From: Candidatus Amarobacter glycogenicus
GTDB lineage: Bacteria; Chloroflexota; Dehalococcoidia; Tepidiformales; Tepidiformaceae
NCBI GenBank assembly: GCA_016719395.1
Contig: JADJZF010000009.1
Coordinates: 136,244-200,243, forward strand
DNA length: 64,000 bases
Direction of reading: 5' to 3'
Below the pieces are notes generated by a model that was given only the letters and a program-made list of their open reading frames with translations, did not search any database and was not told where the DNA came from. Positions 26,962 to 35,263 of the stretch are shown here, in pieces; the stretch's first letter is position 1; each line of letters starts with the position of its first letter. A program made the translations under genes and the position numbers.

Positions 26962-27182
26962 TGGCCGCCATGCGATATCAGAACGCTCGCTGGTTCGTCG
27001 CCGGATTGACCGTGGCGGCAGTGGTGGGCGGCACGGCCTACTTCATGGATGAGCCGTATGCCGCCGCCACCGCGGAACCGGCCGCGACTGTGGTCGCACC
27101 GGTTCCCGCGAACTCGAACGCGGCGAGCAACCGGGTGACGAACACGACCAGCACCACCAGTAAGAAGTCGCGAGGCTCCTAG
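26961..27182 (+). CDS. Small membrane-anchored protein
   Basis: 73 aa: one N-terminal helix (about 11-30, WFVAGLTVAAVVGGTAYF), then an Ala/Pro/Thr/Asn/Ser-rich extracytoplasmic tail ending in Lys/Arg. No family recognised. Its start overlaps the preceding stop and it ends 2 nt before the ferric-reductase-like gene, so the three are probably co-translated. A linker or anchor role is a guess. Confidence 0.7.
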   Translation: MAAMRYQNARWFVAGLTVAAVVGGTAYFMDEPYAAATAEPAATVVAPVPANSNAASNRVTNTTSTTSKKSRGS

Positions 27183-27184
27183 CC

Positions 27185-27844
27185 ATGTCCCGTTCCACGC
27201 TCATCCTGACGTTCGCCGCAACGGTCTTCGCGACCCTGGCCCTGAGTTCGGTGGACTTCGGCCACCTGCCGTGGGCGCTCTCGAGGGCGGCGGGCCTTGC
27301 ATCGTTCGCTGCGCTGACCGCGTCGGTTGCGTTCGGACTGCTCATCAGCACGAAGGCCAGCGATGGGATGCTCCCGCGCCCCTTCGTCTTCGAGATGCAC
27401 CAGTTCCTCTCGGTACTCTCGCTCACGCTCATCGCGCTGCACATTGGCAGCCTGGTCTTTGACCGCTACCTGGGGCTCTCGGTCGTCGACCTCTTGGTGC
27501 CATTCACAAGCAGCGAGAACACGTTCGCGTTCGGTATTGGCGTGATCGCCGCCTGGTTGACCGGCCTGACGACCGCCAGCTTCTGGGTTCGGTCGCGCAT
27601 CGGAGTGAAACGCTGGCGAAAGCTCCACTACCTGACTTTCGCTGCCTGGGGCACGGGTCTCGTCCATGGCCTGATGGCGGGCACCGACACCGGTGCGCCG
27701 GTGGTCTACTGGAGCTATGTCGTCTCCGCCGCGCTGGTGTTGGCGCTCACTGCTTTGCGCATCGTGGACGCCACGGCCAGGCGGCCCGCCGTTAAGAAAC
27801 CCGCGACGACGGGCGCAGGGCGCCGTGTATATTCCGAATCGTGA
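27185..27844 (+). CDS. Ferric-reductase-like transmembrane haem protein
   Basis: 219 aa with six predicted helices. Conserved His pairs sit in EMHQFLSVLSLTLIALH and KLHYLTFAAWGTGLVH, the bis-haem spacing of the ferric reductase/MsrQ/NOX-like domain. The C-terminal FAD/NAD module of full ferric reductases is absent, so it must use a partner or quinol as electron donor. Last gene of the acidic-protein operon; together they suggest extracytoplasmic metal (iron?) binding and reduction controlled by the adjacent two-component system. The following gene overlaps its stop (GTGA). Confidence 0.82.
   Translation: MSRSTLILTFAATVFATLALSSVDFGHLPWALSRAAGLASFAALTASVAFGLLISTKASDGMLPRPFVFEMHQFLSVLSLTLIALHIGSLVFDRYLGLSVVDLLVPFTSSENTFAFGIGVIAAWLTGLTTASFWVRSRIGVKRWRKLHYLTFAAWGTGLVHGLMAGTDTGAPVVYWSYVVSAALVLALTALRIVDATARRPAVKKPATTGAGRRVYSES
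27828..27833 (+). promoter_or_regulatory. -10 box TATATT before RNase Z-like gene
   Basis: TATATT ends 7 nt before the GTG at 27841, inside the end of the ferric-reductase-like gene. It allows independent leaderless expression of the downstream hydrolase. Confidence 0.45.
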
Positions 27845-28668
27845 GAATAACCGTCTGCGGTTCCGGCGCCGGGTGGGTCACGGCCACCCGCGCCAATTCC
27901 TGCTACCTCCTCGATGACGGCGAGCGAGGACTCCTGCTCGACTGCGGGCCCGGGTCGCTCGGCGGTATCGCGAGGAGCGGCCTCCCGTTCCCGAACGCCT
28001 CCGCCCTCGTCGTGAGCCACCTGCACATGGACCACATCCACGGCTTCCCTCAGTGGCTGGCGCACCTCCTGCGGCCACACGGCGTCGTTCCCCGCGTCTA
28101 CGGGCCGGCCGGTACGCGTGCCTACGTGGAAGCCGCCGCCGGACTGACCGGGCTCGTCTCCGGGTGGCCCGGAAAGGACGAAGGGGTCCCGCTCGAGATC
28201 CCGGTTATCGAAATCGGCGACGGCGACGAGACTCGCCTTCCGGAAGCCGGGGTCCGAAGCGCCGTGGTGCCTCACGCCCCGGATATCACCGCACTGGCAC
28301 ATCGGTTGGCGTTCGCGGGCCGCATCATCACGTACAGCGGCGACACGAATGTGGTGCCCGCCGTCATGGTTCCCCTCGCCGATGGCGCCGACCTCCTCAT
28401 CCACGAGGCGTACTCTGAGGCAGGCCTGGCCGACTGGACTGCCACGACAGCCGATGCCACCCGCCGGGAACGCATCCTCAGCGTCTTTGCCGCAACTCAC
28501 TCACGCGTCGACACGGTCGCGAAAGTGGCGGCGGAGTCGGGGGTGAAACGGCTCCTCCTCACCCATCTCAACCCGGGCGAGCAGCCCGCGCGCCTCGCAG
28601 CCGAGGCCCGCGCCCACTTCGGCGGCGAAGTCATCGTCGCCGCGGATGGGCTAACGCTGGAACTCTGA
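27841..28668 (+). CDS. RNase Z-like metallo-beta-lactamase-fold hydrolase
   Basis: 275 aa: ITVCGSGAGWVTATRANSCYLL, LLLDCGPGSLGG, the zinc motif SHLHMDHIHG, ITYSGDTN (Asp ligand) and LLLTHLNPGEQ (His ligand). The di-zinc site is complete. Order and spacing resemble RNase Z/arylsulfatase-type enzymes, but the tRNA-binding exosite arm of true RNase Z is not evident. It could process tRNA ends or hydrolyse a small ester. Convergent with the next gene. Confidence 0.85.
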   Translation: MRITVCGSGAGWVTATRANSCYLLDDGERGLLLDCGPGSLGGIARSGLPFPNASALVVSHLHMDHIHGFPQWLAHLLRPHGVVPRVYGPAGTRAYVEAAAGLTGLVSGWPGKDEGVPLEIPVIEIGDGDETRLPEAGVRSAVVPHAPDITALAHRLAFAGRIITYSGDTNVVPAVMVPLADGADLLIHEAYSEAGLADWTATTADATRRERILSVFAATHSRVDTVAKVAAESGVKRLLLTHLNPGEQPARLAAEARAHFGGEVIVAADGLTLEL

Positions 28669-28680
28669 GCTCTCGATGCC

Positions 28681-30738
28681 TCAGGCCGGTGGAAGTTCGT
28701 AGGTGACCACGACTTCCCCGTTCGTCGAGCCGGAGACGACGGTCACCGGGATGCTGAGTTCGAACTGCCCGATGAAACACAGTGCCTCCGCTCCGGTGCG
28801 GCAGTAGTAGACCGAGGCGCTCACCGACACCGTCGTCTGGCCCTCAGCCAGCATCACCGGGATGGGGAGCGTGATCGAAGCATCGTCGCTGTTCCAGCTG
28901 AGCGACCTCTCGCCGAGATTCACCACAGCAGGGTTCCCCGAAGTCAGCTCGGCCCTCGAAGGCGCCGACCCGTTGAGGTGGAAGCTGGCGGGCGTGGTGA
29001 AGGTGAGCTGGACGTTGGATGCGCCCGGAGCCACCGTCAGAGGCGGGAGTTCGACATTCGTCATTCGCCCGGGGACATTCGTCGTCACGGCCGCGACATT
29101 CGTGAAGGAAAGTGTCGAGAGCTGTCCGGTAACGGGTTCGAAGACGCGGACGACGTGGTTGTTCGTATCTGCGATGTAGAGCTTGCCGTTGGCAACGGAG
29201 AGGCCGCCCGGCTCATCGAACATCGCCGTCCCGGCGACGCCGTCTGCCCAGCCGCGTTCGCCGCCGGCCGCCGTACCAACCTGGCGAGCCGTGACGTCAT
29301 AGACGCGGAGGCGATGGTTGTACGTGTCCGCGATGTAGAGCGCTCCATCGTCGTAAACGAGGCCCTGCGGGTGTTGCAGCCCGGCACGCGCGGCTGCGCC
29401 GTCGGTGTCGCCGTAGTCGAACAACCCGGTGCCGACGAGCGTGGCAACATCGCCATCTCCCGCGATGGGGACCTGGCGCAGCGCACTCGATTCCGGGTCC
29501 ACCCAGTAGATGAGTTCACCGTCAGTCGTAATCCCAGAAGGCTGGGCGAGCGTCGCCAACAGCCTGCGGTTGCCATCGTTGATGCCTTCACGGCTGGTGC
29601 CGGCAAACGGCGCGATGGTACCCGTTGCCAGGTTGAGCGCCCAGAGCTGGTGGATCCCTGCCATGGAGATGAAGAGCGTCTTCTCCACGGCGACCACGTC
29701 CCAGGGCGATGCAAGCGCGGTTGCCCTCGCCTCTGCTTCCCCCTTCGGCAGACGCTGCAACTGCTGGCCGGTGCCCGCTATGGTCGTCACCTCGAAAGAC
29801 GCCGTGTCGACTGCCCTGACGGCGTGATTCCGCGTGTCGGCCACGAAGAGCGTCCTTCCGTCCGCTGAGAGCGCCAGGCCCTGCGGCTGGCGAAAGGCGG
29901 ATTCCTCGGCAGCACCGTCGGCGAACCCCTCCCTGCCCGTGCCGATTGCCTTCAAGAGCGCACCGTCCAGCGTCGAGACGATGACCCGGTTGTTCCCGGA
30001 ATCGGCCACGTAGAGCCGCTCCGAGCGAGCATCGCCGAGCGCCTTGCCGGGATAGGAAAGCACCGCCGCGGCGGGCGCCGAATCGAGGGCCAGCGGGATC
30101 GGCAAGGGCCGAAGAAGGCCGCTGGCCGAGAACTCCTCGTGGAGCGACTTCAGGATGGGCTGGAAGAGCGCGTAGACGCCCTCGCCGGCGTGCCCTCCGA
30201 CCAGGTTCCCGGCCGGGTCGATGAGCACCAGTGTCGGCCACGCGTTCGCCCCGAAGGCATGCCAGACGGCGAACTCGGGGTCGTTGATCACCGGATGTTC
30301 GAGACCGTAGCGGCGGATGGCATCGCGGATGGAGTCGTCTTCGTGTTCGGTGGCGTACTTGCCCGAGTGGACTCCGATGACCACCAGTGAATCGCCGAAC
30401 TCGGCTTCGAGCCGCTTCAGGTCGGGGATAATGTGCTGGCAGTTGATGCAGCCCAGCGTCCAGAAGTCCAGGAGCACGATCCGGCCCTTGAGCTCCTCGA
30501 GTGTGAGCGGGCGCTGGACGTTGAACCAGGTGACGCCAGTCGGGATAGCGGGCGCGGTTTCCTTGCCGGCCCATGACTTGCGCGCGGATTCATCGGCCAC
30601 TTCGACGCCCCCCGCCGGCGACCCGGACCCATTCGAATCGCCGAAACACGCCGCGGCCGAGACTGCGCAAACCAAGAAAAGGCATGCAACCATGATACGG
30701 AGGGCGAGAGTGCGGCGCGTCACCCGGAAGTCGGACAC
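28681..30738 (-). CDS. Thioredoxin-like / NHL-repeat lipoprotein (NHLRC2-like)
   Basis: 685 aa. Lipobox SAAAC (Cys31) indicates an anchored exported lipoprotein. Residues about 70-210 form a TlpA-like thioredoxin domain with FWTLGCINCQHIIPDLK (CINC redox pair) and a cis-Pro WPTLVLIDP. Then six or so NHL beta-propeller blades follow (SERLYVADSGNNRVI, RTLFVADTRNHAVRAV, GALYIADTYNHRLRVYD, GKLYIADTNNHVVRVF). A C-terminal beta-sandwich has a CRTGAEALCF Cys pair. The domain order matches NHLRC2-type proteins. TACGCT ends 6 nt before the GTG, supporting this start. Likely extracytoplasmic thiol-disulfide role; partner unknown. Confidence 0.88.
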   Translation of the reverse strand: MSDFRVTRRTLALRIMVACLFLVCAVSAAACFGDSNGSGSPAGGVEVADESARKSWAGKETAPAIPTGVTWFNVQRPLTLEELKGRIVLLDFWTLGCINCQHIIPDLKRLEAEFGDSLVVIGVHSGKYATEHEDDSIRDAIRRYGLEHPVINDPEFAVWHAFGANAWPTLVLIDPAGNLVGGHAGEGVYALFQPILKSLHEEFSASGLLRPLPIPLALDSAPAAAVLSYPGKALGDARSERLYVADSGNNRVIVSTLDGALLKAIGTGREGFADGAAEESAFRQPQGLALSADGRTLFVADTRNHAVRAVDTASFEVTTIAGTGQQLQRLPKGEAEARATALASPWDVVAVEKTLFISMAGIHQLWALNLATGTIAPFAGTSREGINDGNRRLLATLAQPSGITTDGELIYWVDPESSALRQVPIAGDGDVATLVGTGLFDYGDTDGAAARAGLQHPQGLVYDDGALYIADTYNHRLRVYDVTARQVGTAAGGERGWADGVAGTAMFDEPGGLSVANGKLYIADTNNHVVRVFEPVTGQLSTLSFTNVAAVTTNVPGRMTNVELPPLTVAPGASNVQLTFTTPASFHLNGSAPSRAELTSGNPAVVNLGERSLSWNSDDASITLPIPVMLAEGQTTVSVSASVYYCRTGAEALCFIGQFELSIPVTVVSGSTNGEVVVTYELPPA

Positions 30739-30744
30739 CGTGAC

Positions 30745-30817
30745 AGCGTATCCGGGAAGTAGGGCCAGGCGTGACCGCCGCGGTTCACGGACGGTAAACG
30801 AAGCGACGCCGTATACT
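30745..30817. promoter_or_regulatory. Divergent promoters (NHL lipoprotein / pheS)
   Basis: Minus-strand TACGCT (30750-30745) is 6 nt from the lipoprotein GTG; plus-strand TATACT (30812-30817) is 10 nt from the pheS ATG. Neither gene has a clear Shine-Dalgarno. Confidence 0.55.
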
Positions 30818-30827
30818 TCAAAGTCCC

Positions 30828-31883
30828 ATGTCTGTTGAACCGTCCCTCGAGGGCTTGCGCGAAGAGGCGCTGGCGGCGCTCGCTTCGGCTTCCAACGAAG
30901 CCGGGCTTGAACAGTGGCGCATCACGTTCTTTGGGCGCCAGGAAGGCCGCATGACGGCGCTCCTGCGCTCGATCAAGGACCGTCGCGTCGATGAGCGAGC
31001 CACTTTTGGCGCAAACGCGAATCGCCTCAAACAGGAACTCGAAGGTGCCCTCGAAGCGAAGCAACAGGACCTGAAGGATGCCGCCCTCAAGGCCCTGAGC
31101 ACGGATTCCGCGATCGACGTGACGCTCCCCGGCCGCCCCCAGGTCCTGGGCCGGCTCCATCCCGTGACCCAGACCATGAGGGACTGCCTGAAGGCGTTCG
31201 GCGACATGGGGTTCCGCGTCGCGGAAGGCCCCGAAGTCGAGTGGGACCGGTACAACTTCGATGGTGTCCGCATCCCCGAAGACCACCCGGCCCGCGACAT
31301 GTGGGACACGATCTGGGTGAACACCCTGATCGAGGGCAAGCGCCACATGCTCCTCCGCACGCACACCTCGCCGAACCAGGTGCGGGTGCTCGAACGGACG
31401 CCCGCGCCCCCCGTCCGCGTCGTCGTCCCGGGGAAGTGCTATCGCCAGGAAGCCACCGACGCGACGCACGAATGGATGCTCACCCAGATCGAGGGCCTCG
31501 CCGTCGATGAAGGCGTCCGCATGACGGACCTCAAAGGCGTGCTCTACGAATGGTCGCGCCAGATGTTCGGTTCGGATAGGAAGATCATCTTCCACCACAG
31601 CTACTTCCCCTTCGTCGAGCCGGGGGTGGAGATGGCCATCGATTGCTTCATCTGCAGGGGCGATGGCCGGGCATGCCACACCTGCCATGGCACCGGCTGG
31701 ATCGAGATCCTCGGGGCGGGCATGGTCCATCCCGAGATCATCGAGACCGCCGGCTACGACAGCTCACGCGTCACCGGTTTCGCTTTCGGTCTTGGCGTCG
31801 AACGCGTCGCCCTCCTCCGCTGGGGCATCGAAGACATCCGCAACTTTTACGCCAACGACGTCCGCTTCCTGCAGCAGTTCTAG
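30828..31883 (+). CDS. pheS: Phenylalanyl-tRNA synthetase alpha subunit
   Basis: Catalytic subunit of the (alpha-beta)2 class II enzyme charging tRNA-Phe. 351 aa: N-terminal coiled coil, motif 1 HPVTQTMRDCLKAFGDMGFRVAEGPEVE, HTSPNQVRVLE, motif 2 CYRQEATDATHEWMLTQIEGLAVDEG, and motif 3 GFAFGLGVERVALLRWGIEDIR. A four-Cys segment (CFICRGDGRACHTCHGTGW) lies before GAGMVHPEII, as in many bacterial PheS. Twelve nt upstream of pheT. Confidence 0.97.
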   Translation: MSVEPSLEGLREEALAALASASNEAGLEQWRITFFGRQEGRMTALLRSIKDRRVDERATFGANANRLKQELEGALEAKQQDLKDAALKALSTDSAIDVTLPGRPQVLGRLHPVTQTMRDCLKAFGDMGFRVAEGPEVEWDRYNFDGVRIPEDHPARDMWDTIWVNTLIEGKRHMLLRTHTSPNQVRVLERTPAPPVRVVVPGKCYRQEATDATHEWMLTQIEGLAVDEGVRMTDLKGVLYEWSRQMFGSDRKIIFHHSYFPFVEPGVEMAIDCFICRGDGRACHTCHGTGWIEILGAGMVHPEIIETAGYDSSRVTGFAFGLGVERVALLRWGIEDIRNFYANDVRFLQQF

Positions 31884-31895
31884 GAGGAGCTCCAG

Positions 31896-34316
31896 ATGAA
31901 ACTCTCACTGAACTGGTTGCGCGAGTTTGTCGACGTGGACTTGCCCGTGCCGGAGCTGGCGCGCCTGCTGATCGACGCCACGGCCGAAGTCGAGAGCTGG
32001 GAGACGATCGGGGCGCAGTGGGACGCTCAGCGCATCCGCGTCGCGGAAGTTGTTGCTGTTGAACCCCACCCGAATGCCGACCGGCTCAGACTGGTCACGG
32101 TCGAAGCCGGCCACGGCCGCCAGCAGGTCGTCTGCGGGGCGCCAAACGTCGCCGTCGGTCAGAAGATCGCGTTCGCGACCGAGGGCGCCGAACTCGTGGA
32201 CGGACATACCGGCGAGCGGGCGAAGCTCAAGCTCCGCCCAATCCGGGGCGTCGAATCCGCCGGGATGGTGCTCAGCGAGAAAGAGCTCGGGTTGAGCGAG
32301 AATCACGAAGGCATCCTCGTCCTTCGCCCCGAAGCTCCCATTGGCCGGCCGCTTGTCGAAGAACTCGGCGACATCGTGTTCGACATCTCGACGTGGGCAA
32401 ACCGGGCGGACCTCCTCGGCGTGCTCGGGTTCGCGCGCGAAACCGCCGCCATCACCGGAAAGGCGATGCGCCAGCCGGCCCTGTCACATACCCAGTCCGC
32501 GCACAAAGTGGCCGACGCGATTACGGTCGAGATCGAGGACCCGGACCTTTGCCGGCGCTTCACCGCCTCGCTCATCGAGAACGTCAGCATTGGCCCGTCG
32601 CCACAGTGGATGCAGGAGCGCCTGCAGAAGTCCGGCATGCGCCCGATCAACAACGTCGTCGACATCACAAACTACGTCATGCTCGAGACGGGCCAGCCCT
32701 TGCATGCGTTCGATTACGACCTGGTCCGCGGCAAACGGATCGTGGCGCGGCGGGCGAAGCAGGGCGAAAAGCTGACCACCCTGGACGGCGTGGAGCGCGA
32801 GTTCGACAACGAGATGCTGCTCATCTGCGACGGCGAGGGCCCCGTCGGCATCGCGGGTGTCATGGGTGGCGGCAACAGCGAAGTGAGCGCGAACACGCGA
32901 AACGTCCTGCTTGAGATCGCCAACTTCCGGCCCGGGAGCATCCGCCGGACCTCCGCCTACCTGAAGCTCCGGACAGAAGCCTCGCTGAGGTTCGAGAAGG
33001 GCCTCGGCATGGAAATGCCGGAGTTCGCGCAGCACCGCGCGCTCCATCTCTTCGAGGCGCTGACCGGCGGCGCCGTCGCGGCCGGGCTGGTCGACATGTA
33101 TCCCGGCAGGGAACCGCGCAAGACCGTCGTCGTCGAAGCGGCGCGCATCGAACAGGTCCTGGGCATCGCCGTCCCAACGGAGGACGTGCGCCGGATCCTC
33201 ACCGACCTCGGCTTCGTTTGCCACTTCGTGCCCCCGGGCAAGTACAGCGTCCAACCACCGGACTGGCGCCCGGACATCGAGATTGCCGATGACGTGATCG
33301 AGGACATCGGCCGCATCTACGGGTACGACAAGCTCCCGACGACGATGCTGCGCGGCGTATTGCCGGCGCCCGAAGTTGCGCCCGTGCGCGAATTGCGCGA
33401 GCGCGTCCGCGACCTCGCCGCCGCACTCGGCTTCCAGGAGACGATTAGCTACACCCTGACCGACATGGCGCGGCTGAAGCGGATGGTCCCGGAGAGCGAC
33501 ACCTTGCGTTCGAATCCCCTCGGCGTGGTCAATCCGGTGGCCGCCCAGCATGCCTACCTGCGGACATCGCTTCGCCCCTCCCTGCTCGAAACCTACGCGT
33601 TGAACCGCCGCAACATCGACGGCGCCCTTCGCGTCTTCGAGGTCGGCTTCGAGTACCTCCCGATCGAGGCCGACCTGCCCCACGAGGGGACGGTCCTCTG
33701 CGCCGTCCTCGGGGGGACGCGGGAGACCCGCTGGGCCCAGGCCGGCGGCGAACGGCTGGACTTCTTCGATGCGAAGGGGGCAGTCGAGTCGCTCCTTCGC
33801 GGGATTGGCGTGAAGGCGGCGTTCGCGCCCCGCACCGAGTTCGGTTTCCTTGAAGGTCATACGGCCGAAGTTCGGGCGGGCAAGGAGGCGGTCGGTGTGG
33901 TCGGCCAGGTCCACCCCGACCACGCGGCGATGTTCGATATCGACGAGCCCGTCTTCCTGCTCGAACTCCGGGTGGAAGATCTCGTGCGGCACCTGCCCGA
34001 GCGGCCGGAGTACTCGGCGCCTTCGAAGTTCCCGGAGGTCCGCCAGGACATCGCGCTGCTCGTCGACGCGGCCGTCCCGGCCGGACGAGTGCTCGAGATC
34101 GCGCGGTCTCACCGCAGCGGCTCGATCAGCATCAGCGCCGGCCTGTTCGATGAATACCGGGGCAAGGGCGTGCCCGAAGGGAAGAAGTCGCTGGCCCTGC
34201 GGCTGCACTTCCAGGCGAACGACCGCACGCTCACCGACGGCGACGTAGCGAAGGTTCAGCAGGGGCTCGTGGTCCGGCTCTCGAAGGAGTTGGGGGCGGA
34301 ACTCAGGGGCAGTTAG
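31896..34316 (+). CDS. pheT: Phenylalanyl-tRNA synthetase beta subunit
   Basis: 806 aa, full length. EMAP-like tRNA-binding domain (PNADRLRLVTVEAG, VVCGAPNVAVGQKIAFA) at about 45-155, B3/B4 editing domain (RPINNVVDITNYVMLETGQPLHAFDYD ... GVMGGGNSEVSANT), B5 domain (PDWRPDIEIADDVIEDIGRIYGYDKLP), catalytic-like core, and a C-terminal FDX-ACB anticodon-binding domain (SAPSKFPEVRQDIALLVD ... LTDGDV). GGAGGAGC precedes the ATG. Operon partner of pheS. Confidence 0.97.
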   Translation: MKLSLNWLREFVDVDLPVPELARLLIDATAEVESWETIGAQWDAQRIRVAEVVAVEPHPNADRLRLVTVEAGHGRQQVVCGAPNVAVGQKIAFATEGAELVDGHTGERAKLKLRPIRGVESAGMVLSEKELGLSENHEGILVLRPEAPIGRPLVEELGDIVFDISTWANRADLLGVLGFARETAAITGKAMRQPALSHTQSAHKVADAITVEIEDPDLCRRFTASLIENVSIGPSPQWMQERLQKSGMRPINNVVDITNYVMLETGQPLHAFDYDLVRGKRIVARRAKQGEKLTTLDGVEREFDNEMLLICDGEGPVGIAGVMGGGNSEVSANTRNVLLEIANFRPGSIRRTSAYLKLRTEASLRFEKGLGMEMPEFAQHRALHLFEALTGGAVAAGLVDMYPGREPRKTVVVEAARIEQVLGIAVPTEDVRRILTDLGFVCHFVPPGKYSVQPPDWRPDIEIADDVIEDIGRIYGYDKLPTTMLRGVLPAPEVAPVRELRERVRDLAAALGFQETISYTLTDMARLKRMVPESDTLRSNPLGVVNPVAAQHAYLRTSLRPSLLETYALNRRNIDGALRVFEVGFEYLPIEADLPHEGTVLCAVLGGTRETRWAQAGGERLDFFDAKGAVESLLRGIGVKAAFAPRTEFGFLEGHTAEVRAGKEAVGVVGQVHPDHAAMFDIDEPVFLLELRVEDLVRHLPERPEYSAPSKFPEVRQDIALLVDAAVPAGRVLEIARSHRSGSISISAGLFDEYRGKGVPEGKKSLALRLHFQANDRTLTDGDVAKVQQGLVVRLSKELGAELRGS

Positions 34317-34371
34317 GCCGGCGCGGGACCGCCTGTAACCGCGCTTGCTACCGCTGTTCGCGCATTCACGG

Positions 34372-34377
34372 TAGATT
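34372..34377 (+). promoter_or_regulatory. Leaderless-type -10 box TAGATT
   Basis: TAGATT ends 6 nt before the ATG at 34384; a TTGCTA lies 21 bp upstream as a poor -35. It separates this gene from pheT. Confidence 0.5.
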
Positions 34378-34383
34378 CGGGCC

Positions 34384-35258
34384 ATGACCGCCAAAGCAAC
34401 GAAGAAGTCCTCCACCGCCACGGAGATCGTGGTCGGCGATTTTCACCGCATCCTCGAACCCGATTCCAGGTGGGAACTCGGCGGCTTCGCGCTCCCCGAC
34501 GGCAGCACCTGGCAGTACAGGGAACCCGGGGCGCTCGTCCTCGTCCGCAATGGCCGGCTCCAGGTCTCGGCCATGCCCTACACGCGCGGCAACAACAACG
34601 TCCAGATCCTCGACAACGCCAAGCACATGTACTTCTCCAGGGAACGCTTCGAGGTCCCGCCGGGCGGCCGCATCACTTTCGAAATCGAAATCTCCGCCCG
34701 CACCAGGGGGTGCGCTCCCGGCAACCTCTATGATGGTTATGTCAGCTGGAACCTCCTCGATTTCACCACCGGTTGGGCACTCGACTTCTTCACGGGCGGC
34801 GATGTCGTGGCCACGGTCTACGGACGCCTGCCGTTCCCCGGCACAGCGGTCCCCGACACCGGGCTGGCGCGGGCGTTCTGCATTTTCAACGAACTTGCAT
34901 CGGTCCCCACGAAGCAAGGCCAGAACCACGCCTACCGCATCACCTACGACCAGGGCGCCGATCTCGTCGAGTTCGGGGCCGACGGTAAAGTCGTCGACCG
35001 TTATGACCATGTGCCCGACAAGATCACGGGCTTCATCGCCGCCCTCGGGCTGATGTCGGAAATCGACATCGTCGACGGCAAGTCGGTGAGTTGCCACGGC
35101 CAGGGCGTCGTGGGCCAGTGGAGCCCGATGAAGGTGACTCTGGAGCCGAAAGCGGAGCGCCGCACCGACGTCCGGCGGCCCTTTACCGAACGTCCACCGT
35201 CGCGCCGTCACCACGTCCCTCGCGCGTTCCATCTCGAAGGCAAGAACCTCCGAGGTGA
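34384..35258 (+). CDS. Uncharacterised protein (DUF6081-like), 3' end uncertain
   Basis: About 260 clear residues: VGDFHRILEPDSRWELGGFALPDGS, MPYTRGNNNVQILDNAKHMYFSRERFEVPPGG, and a hydrophobic DFFTGGDVVATVYGRLPFPG. No signal peptide. The sequence reads like an Actinobacteria/Chloroflexota domain family (DUF6081 from memory, not verified), probably a jelly-roll fold. The frame does not stop where expected; it stays open through the whole next gene in another phase. A TGA in the adjacent frame at 35256-35258 would end the gene just before the next one, so a late one-base indel is suspected between about 35150 and 35250. Function unknown. Confidence 0.6.
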
Positions 35259-35263
35259 TCACG

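Noticed and set aside
31640..31720. Four-Cys segment in PheS as an inserted DnaJ-like zinc finger
   Set aside because: A CxxC-GxG-CxxC-GTGW stretch occurs at this place in many bacterial PheS proteins, so it is a normal family feature.
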